Assembly: GCF_002135295.1 (NCBI RefSeq)
Contig: NZ_NEGG01000005.1
Coordinates: 179,754 to 243,753 of the forward strand
From: Acinetobacter sp. ANC 5054
Lineage (GTDB): Bacteria > Pseudomonadota > Gammaproteobacteria > Pseudomonadales > Moraxellaceae
DNA length: 64,000 nt
Direction: 5' to 3'
Shown here: positions 1 to 7,514 of the stretch, in pieces
Layout of the letters: each line of letters begins with the position of its first letter
Numbering within the stretch: the first letter of the stretch is position 1
Notes under the pieces: generated by a model
What the model was told of the DNA's origin: nothing
Databases searched by the model: none
What the model saw: only the letters and a program-made list of their open reading frames with translations
Position numbers and translations under genes: made by a program

Positions 1-240
1 ATCAGCAAAGCTGGCATGAATAATTTTAAAGCGCGAATCTTCTTGTTCTAATTCAGCTGCAACGGCTAAAGCTTGTGGGTCTTTATCAAAGCCATAAACA
101 CGTGCATTTTCATCGAGTTTAGACAGTAATAAACGGGTATGACCACCGCGCCCAAATGTGCCATCTACAAAAATTCCTGTATTGCGATCTGCCAGTAAAG
201 CATCAACAGTTTCATGAAGTAATACAGAAATATGCGACAT
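1..240 (-). CDS. rsmH: 16S rRNA (cytosine1402-N4)-methyltransferase RsmH, N-terminal part only
   Basis: RsmH (MraW) methylates N4 of C1402 in the 16S rRNA P-site, using S-adenosylmethionine. Only the first 80 codons are in the window; the gene continues past the left edge. Reading leftward from the ATG at 238-240 gives a start of the form [16 protein letters not shown], typical of the family. The SAM-binding loop [11 protein letters not shown] is at residues 25-35, with the acidic FDKDP at 51-55. The gene usually heads the ftsL-ftsI-murE-murF-mraY cluster. No mraZ lies directly upstream, where it is found in many bacteria; the sulfate-binding protein genes are there instead. The family call is certain; completeness cannot be judged. 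Confidence 0.95.
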   Translation of the reverse strand, partial: MSHISVLLHETVDALLADRNTGIFVDGTFGRGGHTRLLLSKLDENARVYGFDKDPQALAVAAELEQEDSRFKIIHASFAD

Positions 241-370
241 AAGGGTTCGTTCAACACAGCTAAAAATGTAACTGCACATTATTACCTTGTTTTAACAAAG
301 CTCCAAACGACTTTTTGTACAGAAATATTACTTTTCATAGAGAAAACCGTTTTTAATTTTTACATCGCAT

Positions 371-398
371 AAAAAAGCCTCCCGAAGGAGGCGTTTTT
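371..398 (-). terminator. Intrinsic terminator of sbp1, UUCG-loop hairpin
   Basis: A 6-bp GC-rich stem (377-382 with 387-392) closes a loop that is UUCG on the minus strand, followed on that strand by six Ts. T-runs exist on both sides, so it may also stop rightward transcription. A second inverted repeat (401-415, ATCAAC/GTTGAT) lies between it and the sbp1 stop codon. Confidence 0.85.
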
Positions 399-426
399 GC
401 ATCAACTGAGTTGATCTGATCCGTTC

Positions 427-1446
427 TTAACGTTTGCTGTTATAGATTTGATCGAAGATCGCACCATTCACAAAATGTGTTTGTTGCGCTTTCGCCCATC
501 CACCAAAGACTTCATCAATCGTGAACGTTTTTAATGGTGGGAATTGTGTTTTGTATTTCGCTAAAATTTCAGCATTACGTGGACGATAGAAATGACGTGC
601 CGCCATGTCTTGACCTAAAGGAGAATATAGGTAGTTGATATATCCTTGAGCTAACCATTTATTGCCATTTTTTTCGACTGTTTTATCGACAATCGCAACT
701 GAAGGTTCAGTCAAAATAGAAATGGATGGATAAACGATATCAAACTTGTTTTTACCCAAAGTTTTTTGCGTAACTAAGGCTTCATTTTCCCAAGTTAATA
801 ACACATCGCCAATACCACGCTCAGCAAATGTCGTCATCGAAGCACGTGCAGCAGAATCCATCACTTTTACGTTGCGATACATTTTACCGACGAACTCTTT
901 GGCTTTAGCATCATTACCACCTGGTTGTTTCAGTGCATAACCCCAAGCAGAAAGATAAACCCAACGAGGCAAGCCACCCGTTTTCGGGTTAGGTGTAATA
1001 ATTTGAACACCCGGTTTTGCCAAATCTGACCAATCTTTAATGTGTTTAGGGTTGCCCTTACGGACCATGAATACAATTGTTGATGTATACGGTGCTGAAT
1101 TGTGTGGGAATTCTTTTTGCCAACCTGGTTGAATTTGACCCGATTTCACGATTTCTTCAATATCGTTTGCCAATGCCAAAGTCACAACATCGCCTTTTAA
1201 GCCATCAACAACGGAACGTGCTTGCTTGCCTGAACCGCCATGTGACTGTTTAAAATCAACAGTTTTACCTGTACGTGCTTTCCAATACGCACCAAAAGAT
1301 TTATTAAATTCATCGTAAAATTCACGTGTTGCATCATACGATACGTTTAAGAATTCACGGTCCGCAGCTTGTGTTGTGGTTGCAGTAAAAGCAACACCTG
1401 TTGCAAGCAATGCAGCACTGATCCACGCTTTAAATTGAGTTTTCAT
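427..1446 (-). CDS. sbp: Periplasmic sulfate-binding protein (copy 1)
   Basis: Substrate-binding component of a sulfate/thiosulfate ABC importer, 339 aa from the ATG at 1444-1446. A longer frame begins at 1539, but this ATG immediately precedes a clear signal peptide (MKTQFKAWISAALLATGVAF, cleavage after about residue 27 at TQA/AD), so I chose it. The mature protein starts with the family pattern (D)REFLNVSYDATREFY and carries the ligand-loop segment [11 protein letters not shown] closely similar paralogue lies immediately upstream at 1699. No cysT, cysW or cysA permease/ATPase genes are adjacent, so the protein must dock with a transporter encoded elsewhere. A separate promoter is visible at 1481-1509. 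The specific ligand (sulfate or thiosulfate) cannot be settled from sequence. Confidence 0.93.
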   Translation of the reverse strand: MKTQFKAWISAALLATGVAFTATTTQAADREFLNVSYDATREFYDEFNKSFGAYWKARTGKTVDFKQSHGGSGKQARSVVDGLKGDVVTLALANDIEEIVKSGQIQPGWQKEFPHNSAPYTSTIVFMVRKGNPKHIKDWSDLAKPGVQIITPNPKTGGLPRWVYLSAWGYALKQPGGNDAKAKEFVGKMYRNVKVMDSAARASMTTFAERGIGDVLLTWENEALVTQKTLGKNKFDIVYPSISILTEPSVAIVDKTVEKNGNKWLAQGYINYLYSPLGQDMAARHFYRPRNAEILAKYKTQFPPLKTFTIDEVFGGWAKAQQTHFVNGAIFDQIYNSKR

Positions 1447-1480
1447 GTCAGTCAGCAGTAAGTTATCTTCAATGCTGCTA

Positions 1481-1509
1481 AATATATGAAATAAAGTCAT
1501 AAATCGCAA
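1481..1509 (-). promoter_or_regulatory. Sigma-70-type promoter of sbp copy 1
   Basis: On the minus strand TTGCGA (1504-1509) is separated by exactly 17 bp from TATATT (1481-1486), giving 4/6 and 5/6 matches to the consensus boxes. The expected start point is about 25-30 bp before the sbp1 ATG. This places copy 1 under its own promoter, separate from copy 2. Confidence 0.6.
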
Positions 1510-1637
1510 TTGGTCGCAGCATGGATTCAACCCCAGCACTCATCGCGATAATTTTTTAATCTTTTGTTTTTCATGTCAAAATAGCGCAAAACAATCTACT
1601 TATTCCGCATATATAGAATTTTATGCATTACATATAT

Positions 1638-1668
1638 AAAAAACGGATAAACTTATTATCCGTTTTTC
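1638..1668 (-). terminator. Intrinsic terminator of sbp copy 2
   Basis: Nine-base arms AACGGATAA (1642-1650) and TTATCCGTT (1656-1664) close a 5-nt loop, with an A-run on the left that reads as Ts on the minus strand and a T-run on the right. It follows the copy-2 stop codon, so the tandem paralogues appear to be separate transcription units. Confidence 0.75.
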
Positions 1669-1698
1669 TTGTCATCACTATCATTTTCTAGAAAATCA

Positions 1699-2700
1699 TT
1701 AATTTTTTTCACTATAAATTTGGTCAAAGATTGCTCCATTCACAAAATGGGTTTTCTGCGCTTTCGCCCAACCACCGAACACCTTGTCTATCGTGAATGT
1801 CTGTACTTTAGGAAATTGTGCAGCGTATTTAGCAGTGGCTTTCGCATCGCGTGGACGGAAGAAATATTTACCTGCTAGTTCCTGCCCTTTCGGTGAATAT
1901 AAATAATTCAGATAGCCTGTCGCTAAATTTCGATTGCCATTTTTATCGACGGTTTGATCCACGACAGCCACCGACGGCTCTGCCAAAATTGAAATGGATG
2001 GGTAAACAATCTCAAATTTATCTTTGCCTAAGCCTTGAGTGGCAAGCAATGCTTCATTTTCCCAAGAGAGCAACACATCCCCAATACCACGCTCAGCAAA
2101 TGTGGTTAACGAACCACGTGCACCGGAGTCCAAAACTTTGACATTTGAATAGAGCTTTTTCACCAATTCTTTGGCTTTGGCATCATTACCGCCGGGTTGC
2201 TTTAATGCATAGCCCCATGCAGATAAATAAATCCAACGCGGTGCACCCCCCGTTTTAGGATTTGGGGTAATAATTTCCACACCCGGTTTCGTTAAATCAT
2301 TCCAATCTTTAATTTTCTTGGGATTGCCTTTACGCACCAAAAAAACAATGGTTGACGTATAGGGTGCAGAATTATGTGGAAATTGCTTTTGCCAATTCTT
2401 TTTGATTTGCCCAGTTGCGACAATTTCATCAATATCATTCGCCAAAGCTAAGGTCACAACATCCGCTTGCAAACCCGTTGCAACGGCACGCGCCTGTTTC
2501 CCAGAGCCGCCATGAGATTGCTTAAAGTTAATATCCTGTCCAGTTCGCTTTTTCCAATATTGCCCAAATTCTTGGTTATATTCTTGATAAAACTCGCGTG
2601 TCGGATCATAAGAAACGTTGAGAAAATCCTTTGCTGCATGCAGCTGCGCTGCCACCCCGCTTAATATTGCCAAAATGCTTGAAGCGATTATTTTTTTCAT
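1699..2700 (-). CDS. sbp: Periplasmic sulfate-binding protein (copy 2)
   Basis: Second sulfate-binding protein, 333 aa, clearly a duplicate of the gene at 427: the same [15 protein letters not shown] start to the mature protein, the same [10 protein letters not shown] loop, and long identical stretches through the middle and the [20 protein letters not shown] end. The ATG at 2698-2700 is chosen over an upstream in-frame start at 2733 because it begins the signal peptide [22 protein letters not shown]. It is exported to the periplasm to load a sulfate ABC importer whose membrane and ATPase parts are not in this window. The two copies may differ in affinity or in regulation; nothing in the sequence decides this. 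Confidence 0.93.
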   Translation of the reverse strand: MKKIIASSILAILSGVAAQLHAAKDFLNVSYDPTREFYQEYNQEFGQYWKKRTGQDINFKQSHGGSGKQARAVATGLQADVVTLALANDIDEIVATGQIKKNWQKQFPHNSAPYTSTIVFLVRKGNPKKIKDWNDLTKPGVEIITPNPKTGGAPRWIYLSAWGYALKQPGGNDAKAKELVKKLYSNVKVLDSGARGSLTTFAERGIGDVLLSWENEALLATQGLGKDKFEIVYPSISILAEPSVAVVDQTVDKNGNRNLATGYLNYLYSPKGQELAGKYFFRPRDAKATAKYAAQFPKVQTFTIDKVFGGWAKAQKTHFVNGAIFDQIYSEKN

Positions 2701-3081
2701 GTGCTTTACTCTTATATTTAATCTTGCAAGCACTATATAAATCTAAAATATTTTTAACAATCAGTAAGCTATAACTTATCTTCACTAACATTTCGATTTT
2801 AAAGATATCTAAAAAATGAGTATAAAATGCAAAAAATTAGATATAAGAATTAATCTCATCGGTGATCTTCATGCTATCTTCACAGTTATCTGTTACAACT
2901 ACGCCAATTCAGGATAAAACAGGCTATTTAAGTAATCCTTGAATAGATTTTGTTTATTTTTTTGTTAATATTGTGACGTAGTTCTACTTTTTAATTACAA
3001 AAGATGGTTAAATCGTAGACTAAATATTAAAACTATTTGCAAATATAAAGATCCATCACCAAAGTAGGGGGAGATTTGGAC
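2701..3081. other. Intergenic control region between sbp copy 2 and a small exported protein
   Basis: 381 bp of AT-rich sequence between divergent genes. On the sbp side a short block (CAGTAAG at 2762-2768 and TTATCTTCA at 2776-2784) recurs upstream of sbp copy 1 at 1456-1471 with 7 bp missing between its halves. This may be a shared operator or a remnant of the duplication. I see no gene or strong terminator here. Confidence 0.4.
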
Positions 3082-3387
3082 ATGAAAACTTCATATGCAG
3101 TATGCCTTGGATTAGGTATGGCATTGAGCGCTCAAACCGCATTTTGCGCAGCAACAAGTACAGCGGCAAGCAACACCACCAGCAGTAAAGTGAGCATGCC
3201 TGCCGAACGCACTTCTTTGATTGAAAAAGCCCTCAATCAACAAAAATCTGAAGGTAAAGGGCGTACTGATGATAGCCTTAAAGTGCTTACATCAATTAAA
3301 GCACCACCATCACAAAGTTTTTTTGCTTCACAAAACCAAAGTTTTTCACGTTTTGTTCAAGCTATTTTCTCGGGCAGTAATTCTTAA
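3082..3387 (+). CDS. Small exported protein of unknown function
   Basis: A 101-aa protein that I do not recognise. The ATG at 3082 is preceded by a strong ribosome site (GGGGGAGA, ending about 9 bases before it), preferred over an in-frame TTG at 3076. The N-terminus is a signal peptide (MKTSYAVCLGLGMALSAQTAFCA), so the protein is probably periplasmic. The mature part is rich in Ser, Thr, Lys and Gln with no evident domain. A solitary Cys next to the cleavage site is not in a lipobox context. It has its own terminator at 3451-3497. I infer only that it is a real, well-expressed exported protein. Confidence 0.7.
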   Translation: MKTSYAVCLGLGMALSAQTAFCAATSTAASNTTSSKVSMPAERTSLIEKALNQQKSEGKGRTDDSLKVLTSIKAPPSQSFFASQNQSFSRFVQAIFSGSNS

Positions 3388-3450
3388 TTTATATTGAAAT
3401 TTTAATGTACTAAATTTCTTTAGATAGGTTTCCCTCACCTGTCTTCAAAA

Positions 3451-3497
3451 GCCTGATCACTGAATGTTGAATTAAGCATTAAGTGATCAGGCTTTTT
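3451..3497 (+). terminator. Intrinsic terminator after the small exported protein
   Basis: Perfect 11-bp arms GCCTGATCACT (3451-3461) and AGTGATCAGGC (3482-3492) around a 20-nt loop, followed by a T-run at 3493-3496. It ends the transcript just before gltX. Confidence 0.8.
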
Positions 3498-3540
3498 CGT
3501 TATAATAGTTCCCAATTTACATTCTGATTAAAAGCTGATT

Positions 3541-5049
3541 ATGACTGTTCGTACGCGTATCGCACCTTCTCCTACTGGTTTCCCACATGTTGGGACTGCC
3601 TACATTGCATTGTTCAACTTATGTTTTGCAAAACAACATGGTGGTGAATTCATTCTTCGTATTGAAGATACAGACCAACTGCGTTCTACTCCTGAATCTG
3701 AAAAAATGATTTTGGATTCATTGCGTTGGTTAGGTTTAAACTGGTCAGAAGGTCCAGATGTTGGCGGGCCACATGCACCTTACCGCCAATCTGAACGTAT
3801 GGATATTTATAAACAATACGCTTTAGAACTTGTTGAAAAAGGTCATGCATTCTACTGCTTCGCAACAGCAGAAGAACTCGATCAAATGCGTGCAGAACAA
3901 CAAGAACGTGGTGAATCACCTCGTTATGATGGTCGTGGTTTAAAACACACAGCTGAAGAAGTAGAACGCCGTCTGGCTGCTGGCGAACCACACGTGATTC
4001 GTATGAAAGTGCCAGAAGAAGGCATTTGTAAATTTAACGATTTACTTCGCGGTGAAGTAGAAATTCCATGGGCGCAAGTCGACATGCAAATTCTATTGAA
4101 GACCGATGGCCTACCAACGTATCACTTAGCAAACGTTGTCGATGACCATTTAATGGAAATTACCCACGTGATTCGTGGTGAAGAATGGATTCCATCGGCG
4201 CCTAAACATCAGTTGCTTTACAAATACTTTGGTTGGGATATGCCTGTGCTTTGCCACATGCCATTACTACGTAACCCAGACAAATCAAAACTGTCTAAAC
4301 GTAAAAACCCAACATCCATCAACTACTACAAAGATATTGGTGTTCTACCAGAAGCATTGTTGAACTACTTAGGTCGTATGGGTTGGTCTATGCCTGATGA
4401 AAGTGAGAAATTCACTTTGACAGAAATGATTGAACACTTCGACATTAAACGCGTGTCTTTAGGCGGCCCAATCTTTGATGTCGAAAAACTCAACTGGTTA
4501 AATGGTCAGTGGATTAAGGGCTTAACCCCTGCTGAACTTCTAAACACCTTGTTGACTTGGAAATCAGACCGTCAAACGTTGGAAGATATTGCAGCAGCGA
4601 TTCAGCCACGTATTAACCTATTGTCTGAAGCAGTAAACTGGGCTGGTTTCTACTTCAACCAATTCCCAACACTGTCTAAAGAACAGTTCGAAAGCAAAAA
4701 ATTGTCTGAAGAACAAGTTCGTCAAAGCCTTCAATTTGCGATTTGGCGTTTAGAAAGCTTATTTACTTGGAATAATGATACGGTCAGCCAAACCTTGATG
4801 GACTTGGCGACACAGATGGAAATCAAACTCCGTGACTTTATGCCAACCTTCTTTATTGCCATTGCAGGTTCGACTTCATCTACCCCTGTGATGCAATCGA
4901 TGGTCACCATTGGTCCTGACTTGACCTTCGCCCGCCTACGTCATGCACTTGAAATTGTAGGTGGCCCGAGCAAAAAAGAAACAAAAGCATGGGAAAAGCT
5001 CAATGAAAGCCTAAAACTGCCGAAAAATGATGCAGTTGATGAAGCTTAA
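3541..5049 (+). CDS. gltX: Glutamyl-tRNA synthetase
   Basis: Class I aminoacyl-tRNA synthetase that charges tRNA-Glu with glutamate in the cytoplasm; 502 aa, normal for the family. The HIGH-type signature [10 protein letters not shown] is at residues 9-18, and the KMSKS-type signature KLSKR is at 250-254. The catalytic half is followed by the helical anticodon-binding half. The protein starts [13 protein letters not shown], so the ATG at 3541 is right. It is followed by a tRNA-Glu gene at 5140, putting the enzyme and a substrate tRNA next to each other. A paralogous short enzyme, GluQRS, is at about 60.1 kb. Confidence 0.97.
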   Translation: MTVRTRIAPSPTGFPHVGTAYIALFNLCFAKQHGGEFILRIEDTDQLRSTPESEKMILDSLRWLGLNWSEGPDVGGPHAPYRQSERMDIYKQYALELVEKGHAFYCFATAEELDQMRAEQQERGESPRYDGRGLKHTAEEVERRLAAGEPHVIRMKVPEEGICKFNDLLRGEVEIPWAQVDMQILLKTDGLPTYHLANVVDDHLMEITHVIRGEEWIPSAPKHQLLYKYFGWDMPVLCHMPLLRNPDKSKLSKRKNPTSINYYKDIGVLPEALLNYLGRMGWSMPDESEKFTLTEMIEHFDIKRVSLGGPIFDVEKLNWLNGQWIKGLTPAELLNTLLTWKSDRQTLEDIAAAIQPRINLLSEAVNWAGFYFNQFPTLSKEQFESKKLSEEQVRQSLQFAIWRLESLFTWNNDTVSQTLMDLATQMEIKLRDFMPTFFIAIAGSTSSTPVMQSMVTIGPDLTFARLRHALEIVGGPSKKETKAWEKLNESLKLPKNDAVDEA

Positions 5050-5061
5050 TTGATTTTTTAG

Positions 5062-5090
5062 TTGACGCGTGGGTGTTATATCCCTAATAT
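5062..5090 (+). promoter_or_regulatory. Promoter of tRNA-Glu with GC-rich discriminator
   Basis: TTGACG (5062-5067) and TAATAT (5085-5090) are separated by exactly 17 bp, followed by AGCGCCC. A GC-rich stretch between the -10 box and the start site is the usual mark of stringently controlled stable-RNA promoters. The transcript would start about 45 bp before the tRNA. Confidence 0.75.
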
Positions 5091-5139
5091 AGCGCCCATA
5101 CAGCGAGATGGTGTTAACCAAATCAAAGTTGCCTCACTT

Positions 5140-5215
5140 GTCCCTATCGTCTAGAGGCCTAGGACATCGCCCTTTCACGGCGGTAACCGGGGTTCGAATC
5201 CCCGTAGGGACGCCA
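5140..5215 (+). tRNA. tRNA-Glu (anticodon TTC)
   Basis: A 76-nt tRNA with encoded 3' CCA. The acceptor arms GTCCC../..GGGAC pair, the anticodon loop CTTTCAC gives TTC at 5174-5176, and the T loop is GGTTCGAATCC. It has its own promoter and terminator and sits directly downstream of gltX, whose product charges it. Confidence 0.97.
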
Positions 5216-5243
5216 TATTCAAGATCATTTGAAATGGTCTTAT

Positions 5244-5276
5244 AAAAAACCCAAGCATTGCGACTTGGGTTTTTTA
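5244..5276 (+). terminator. Intrinsic terminator of tRNA-Glu
   Basis: AACCCAAG (5248-5255) pairs with CTTGGGTT (5264-5271) and is followed by Ts to 5276; an A-run precedes it. Confidence 0.85.
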
Positions 5277-5386
5277 TTGCCTAGAGTTTTATTCTTGGCT
5301 TTTATTCATCACAATTTTCACTGTGTTTTTTGCTTTCTACATCATTCAGATTAGAATAAACCATAGATTAAAATTATGGAGTTGTA

Positions 5387-5728
5387 ATGCAATACCGTTG
5401 CCCTAAATGCCAAAGCCCTAAAATTATGCCACAGGCGCAAGCAGGCGAACCTGTTGCACGCCCAGTTGTGCCGAAAAGCTTGATCATGCTGATCCCTGCT
5501 GTATTTATTTTATTACTGCTTGTATTAATCAGCATTTCAATGTGGATTTTTGGTAATGGTGCTGGCACAACATTACAAACTGCAACTGTTGTGGTTTTTA
5601 TTATTTGCGTCATTGCAGGCTTTATGTTCTATCGCGATCTACCTGATTTTAAAATTTCCATGCAAGGTTTCATGCAGTCACAAAAAAAATGGAAATGTCG
5701 TGAATGTAACCACGAGTGGGAAATTTAA
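5387..5728 (+). CDS. Small membrane protein with paired half zinc-ribbons
   Basis: A 113-aa protein with no name I can give. It opens with YRCPKCQS and closes with WKCRECNHEWEI, so a CxxC pair lies at each end and the two could come together as one treble-clef zinc ribbon. Between them are two predicted membrane helices, about residues 29-52 and 61-80. The layout resembles uncharacterised zinc-ribbon membrane proteins common in gammaproteobacteria. It converges on czcD, a zinc/cadmium exporter, but is not co-transcribed with it. The ATG at 5387 is preceded by a GGAG-type ribosome site. The function is unknown. Confidence 0.75.
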   Translation: MQYRCPKCQSPKIMPQAQAGEPVARPVVPKSLIMLIPAVFILLLLVLISISMWIFGNGAGTTLQTATVVVFIICVIAGFMFYRDLPDFKISMQGFMQSQKKWKCRECNHEWEI

Positions 5729-5739
5729 TCCTTTCACGC

Positions 5740-5773
5740 TAAAAGTCACATCAAACTTAATGTTGATGTGACT
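5740..5773 (-). terminator. Terminator of czcD overlapping its stop codon
   Basis: Perfect 11-bp arms AGTCACATCAA (5744-5754) and TTGATGTGACT (5763-5773) with an 8-nt loop. The right arm lies inside the last czcD codons and the stop (5757-5759) is in the loop. On the minus strand the hairpin is followed by TTTT. Confidence 0.65.
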
Positions 5774-6743
5774 CATCATGGTTATTTTCATTATGCGGAT
5801 GTGCATGTTCATTTTCAGCATGTTCGTGTACATGACCATGCATTTGACTATGCTGATGTGCCAAGCATTCATCTTCCTCAATCTGCAACGTCATTTCAGT
5901 AATGCCATGTTCATGTTGTAGCATTTCAATCGCTTCAAAATATAAAGCATTCCGATCCGCTTCAGGTGCAAACAGATGCACCGTCAAATGTACATTTTTT
6001 GAAGTAATGGCCCAGACTTTGAGTTGGTGAATACTCTCCACCCCTTTTAGCGCCAATAAATCATTGCGTAGTTTTTCAATATCGATTTCTTCAGGGACAC
6101 CTTCCAATAAAATATTGATACTTTGTTTTAGCAATATCCAAGTTCTGGGTAATACCCAAAAACCAATCAAAATCGCGATTAAAGTGTCGACCCACATCCA
6201 ACCTGTAAAATAAATAATGGCTGCACCAATGATCACCCCTACCGAACCCAAAGCATCGCTTAATACTTCTAAATAAGCGCCTTTTACATTCAAGCTTTCT
6301 TGTGAACTTGAAAATAGAATCCGCATCGAAATCAAATTTATGATCAAACCAATGACTGCTACGATCAGCATGCCCATACTTTGAATATTCGGCGGTGTTG
6401 AAAAGCGTTGATAAGCTTCATATAGAATATATATCGCAACCACAAAAAGCATGAGCGCATTAAATAGTGCAGCTAAGATTTCAAAACGTTGATAACCAAA
6501 TGTGCGTTTATTGTCGGCAGGCATTTTGCCAATTTTGATTGCCACCAATGCGATCGCCAGCGCTGCCGCATCGGTAAACATATGTGCAGCATCTGATAAC
6601 AGCGCCAAACTTTGAGTGATAAAACCTGCAACAACTTCAATAATCAAAAATGTCGTGGTGAGCACCAAAGCAAAACTGAGCTTCTTAATATTGCCTTCTG
6701 TCACTACTGCATGGCTGTGGTCATGCCCATGATTTTCTGCCAT
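5757..6743 (-). CDS. czcD: Cation diffusion facilitator, zinc/cobalt/cadmium exporter CzcD
   Basis: Inner-membrane CDF antiporter that exports divalent metals (Zn, Co or Cd) in exchange for protons; 328 aa. Six membrane helices are apparent. The TM2 metal motif (HMFTD, H54/D58) is intact, while the TM5 motif is E159-V-L-S-D163 where zinc CDFs such as ZitB have H-x-x-x-D. The N-terminus (HGHDHSH) and the long C-terminal tail (HQHSQMHGHVHEHAEN and more) are His-rich, as in CzcD-type proteins. The cytoplasmic ferredoxin-like domain follows TM6. No metal-sensing regulator is adjacent. The exact metal range is inferred from family only. Confidence 0.9.
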   Translation of the reverse strand: MAENHGHDHSHAVVTEGNIKKLSFALVLTTTFLIIEVVAGFITQSLALLSDAAHMFTDAAALAIALVAIKIGKMPADNKRTFGYQRFEILAALFNALMLFVVAIYILYEAYQRFSTPPNIQSMGMLIVAVIGLIINLISMRILFSSSQESLNVKGAYLEVLSDALGSVGVIIGAAIIYFTGWMWVDTLIAILIGFWVLPRTWILLKQSINILLEGVPEEIDIEKLRNDLLALKGVESIHQLKVWAITSKNVHLTVHLFAPEADRNALYFEAIEMLQHEHGITEMTLQIEEDECLAHQHSQMHGHVHEHAENEHAHPHNENNHDESHQH

Positions 6744-7027
6744 ACCAACCCCTGAATGGATGTTTCTGATTAGCTTAACAACTATATGAGGGGTTATAAA
6801 ATTACATTGTGTATCGCATTACGCATTAGTACATTTAATAAATATATAGTTGAAATTTAAATAAATTATTTAAAATAAATATTTGCAATTTGCTATTAAC
6901 TTCTCGATATAAGCATGCTATTTTTCAAATAGTGTGAAGCTCGTTTTAAAACAAATAGATGAACAACGACTGGCGCAAATTTTGTGTTTTGCGAAATGCA
7001 AATTTAGAACATAAAAAGGAGTTTATT

Positions 7028-7438
7028 ATGATTCGACAAGCTCTTGAAAAGATAGTAGATGTGTTGTTAAAAATTGGGGATGCAAAGCTGCAAGGAATGC
7101 AACTTTCAACGCCCGAAGCACAAGGTGATTATGTTCAAGGTACTTATTTTGAACAATTGGCTACCCAGCATCATCATGATTATCTTATGCACCATACGAT
7201 AAATACATCTGATCTTTCTCCAATCGACTACCGCAATGCTATGTGGAACTTCTTAACAGCCGCACTAAAGGGGCATAAAGAAGCACAATATCGCATTGGT
7301 ATGGCCTATCTCAATGCTGAGTTAGGATTAGATCGCAATTATGAGCTTGCTCACTTATGGTTGAGCCGAGCTGCCGCCCAAGGCCATGTCCAAGCTGACA
7401 ACGTGCTAAAACATGCTTATGAAGAAATTGCGTTATAA
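7028..7438 (+). CDS. Sel1-repeat protein
   Basis: A 136-aa protein whose C-terminal half is a Sel1-like helical repeat: HKEAQYRIGMAYLNAELGLDRNYELAHLWLSRAAAQGHVQADN. Such repeats are protein-binding scaffolds. A longer frame opens at 6959, but the ATG at 7028 follows a clear AAGGAG ribosome site (7015-7021), so I start there. No signal peptide is visible, so it is probably cytoplasmic. The partner is unknown. It ends at a strong bidirectional terminator shared with ettA. Confidence 0.75.
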   Translation: MIRQALEKIVDVLLKIGDAKLQGMQLSTPEAQGDYVQGTYFEQLATQHHHDYLMHHTINTSDLSPIDYRNAMWNFLTAALKGHKEAQYRIGMAYLNAELGLDRNYELAHLWLSRAAAQGHVQADNVLKHAYEEIAL

Positions 7439-7448
7439 ACATCGCAAT

Positions 7449-7476
7449 AAAAAACCAGCCCTTAGGCTGGTTTTTT
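7449..7476. terminator. Bidirectional terminator between the Sel1 gene and ettA
   Basis: AACCAGCC (7453-7460), a 4-nt loop and GGCTGGTT (7465-7472), with an A-run before and a T-run after, so it can serve both converging genes. Confidence 0.85.
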
Positions 7477-7486
7477 ATTCACATCA

Positions 7487-7514
7487 CAATTAGCAATTAG
7501 CAATTAGCAATTAG
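7487..7514. repeat. Heptamer CAATTAG repeated four times
   Basis: Four perfect head-to-tail copies of CAATTAG. The last copy covers the ettA stop codon (7511-7513), so the repeat abuts the coding end and could vary the 3' untranslated length. Confidence 0.9.

Noticed and set aside
1669..2141. Plus-strand frames antisense to the second sulfate-binding protein
   Set aside because: They are shadows of a strongly conserved gene and have no ribosome sites or family resemblance.
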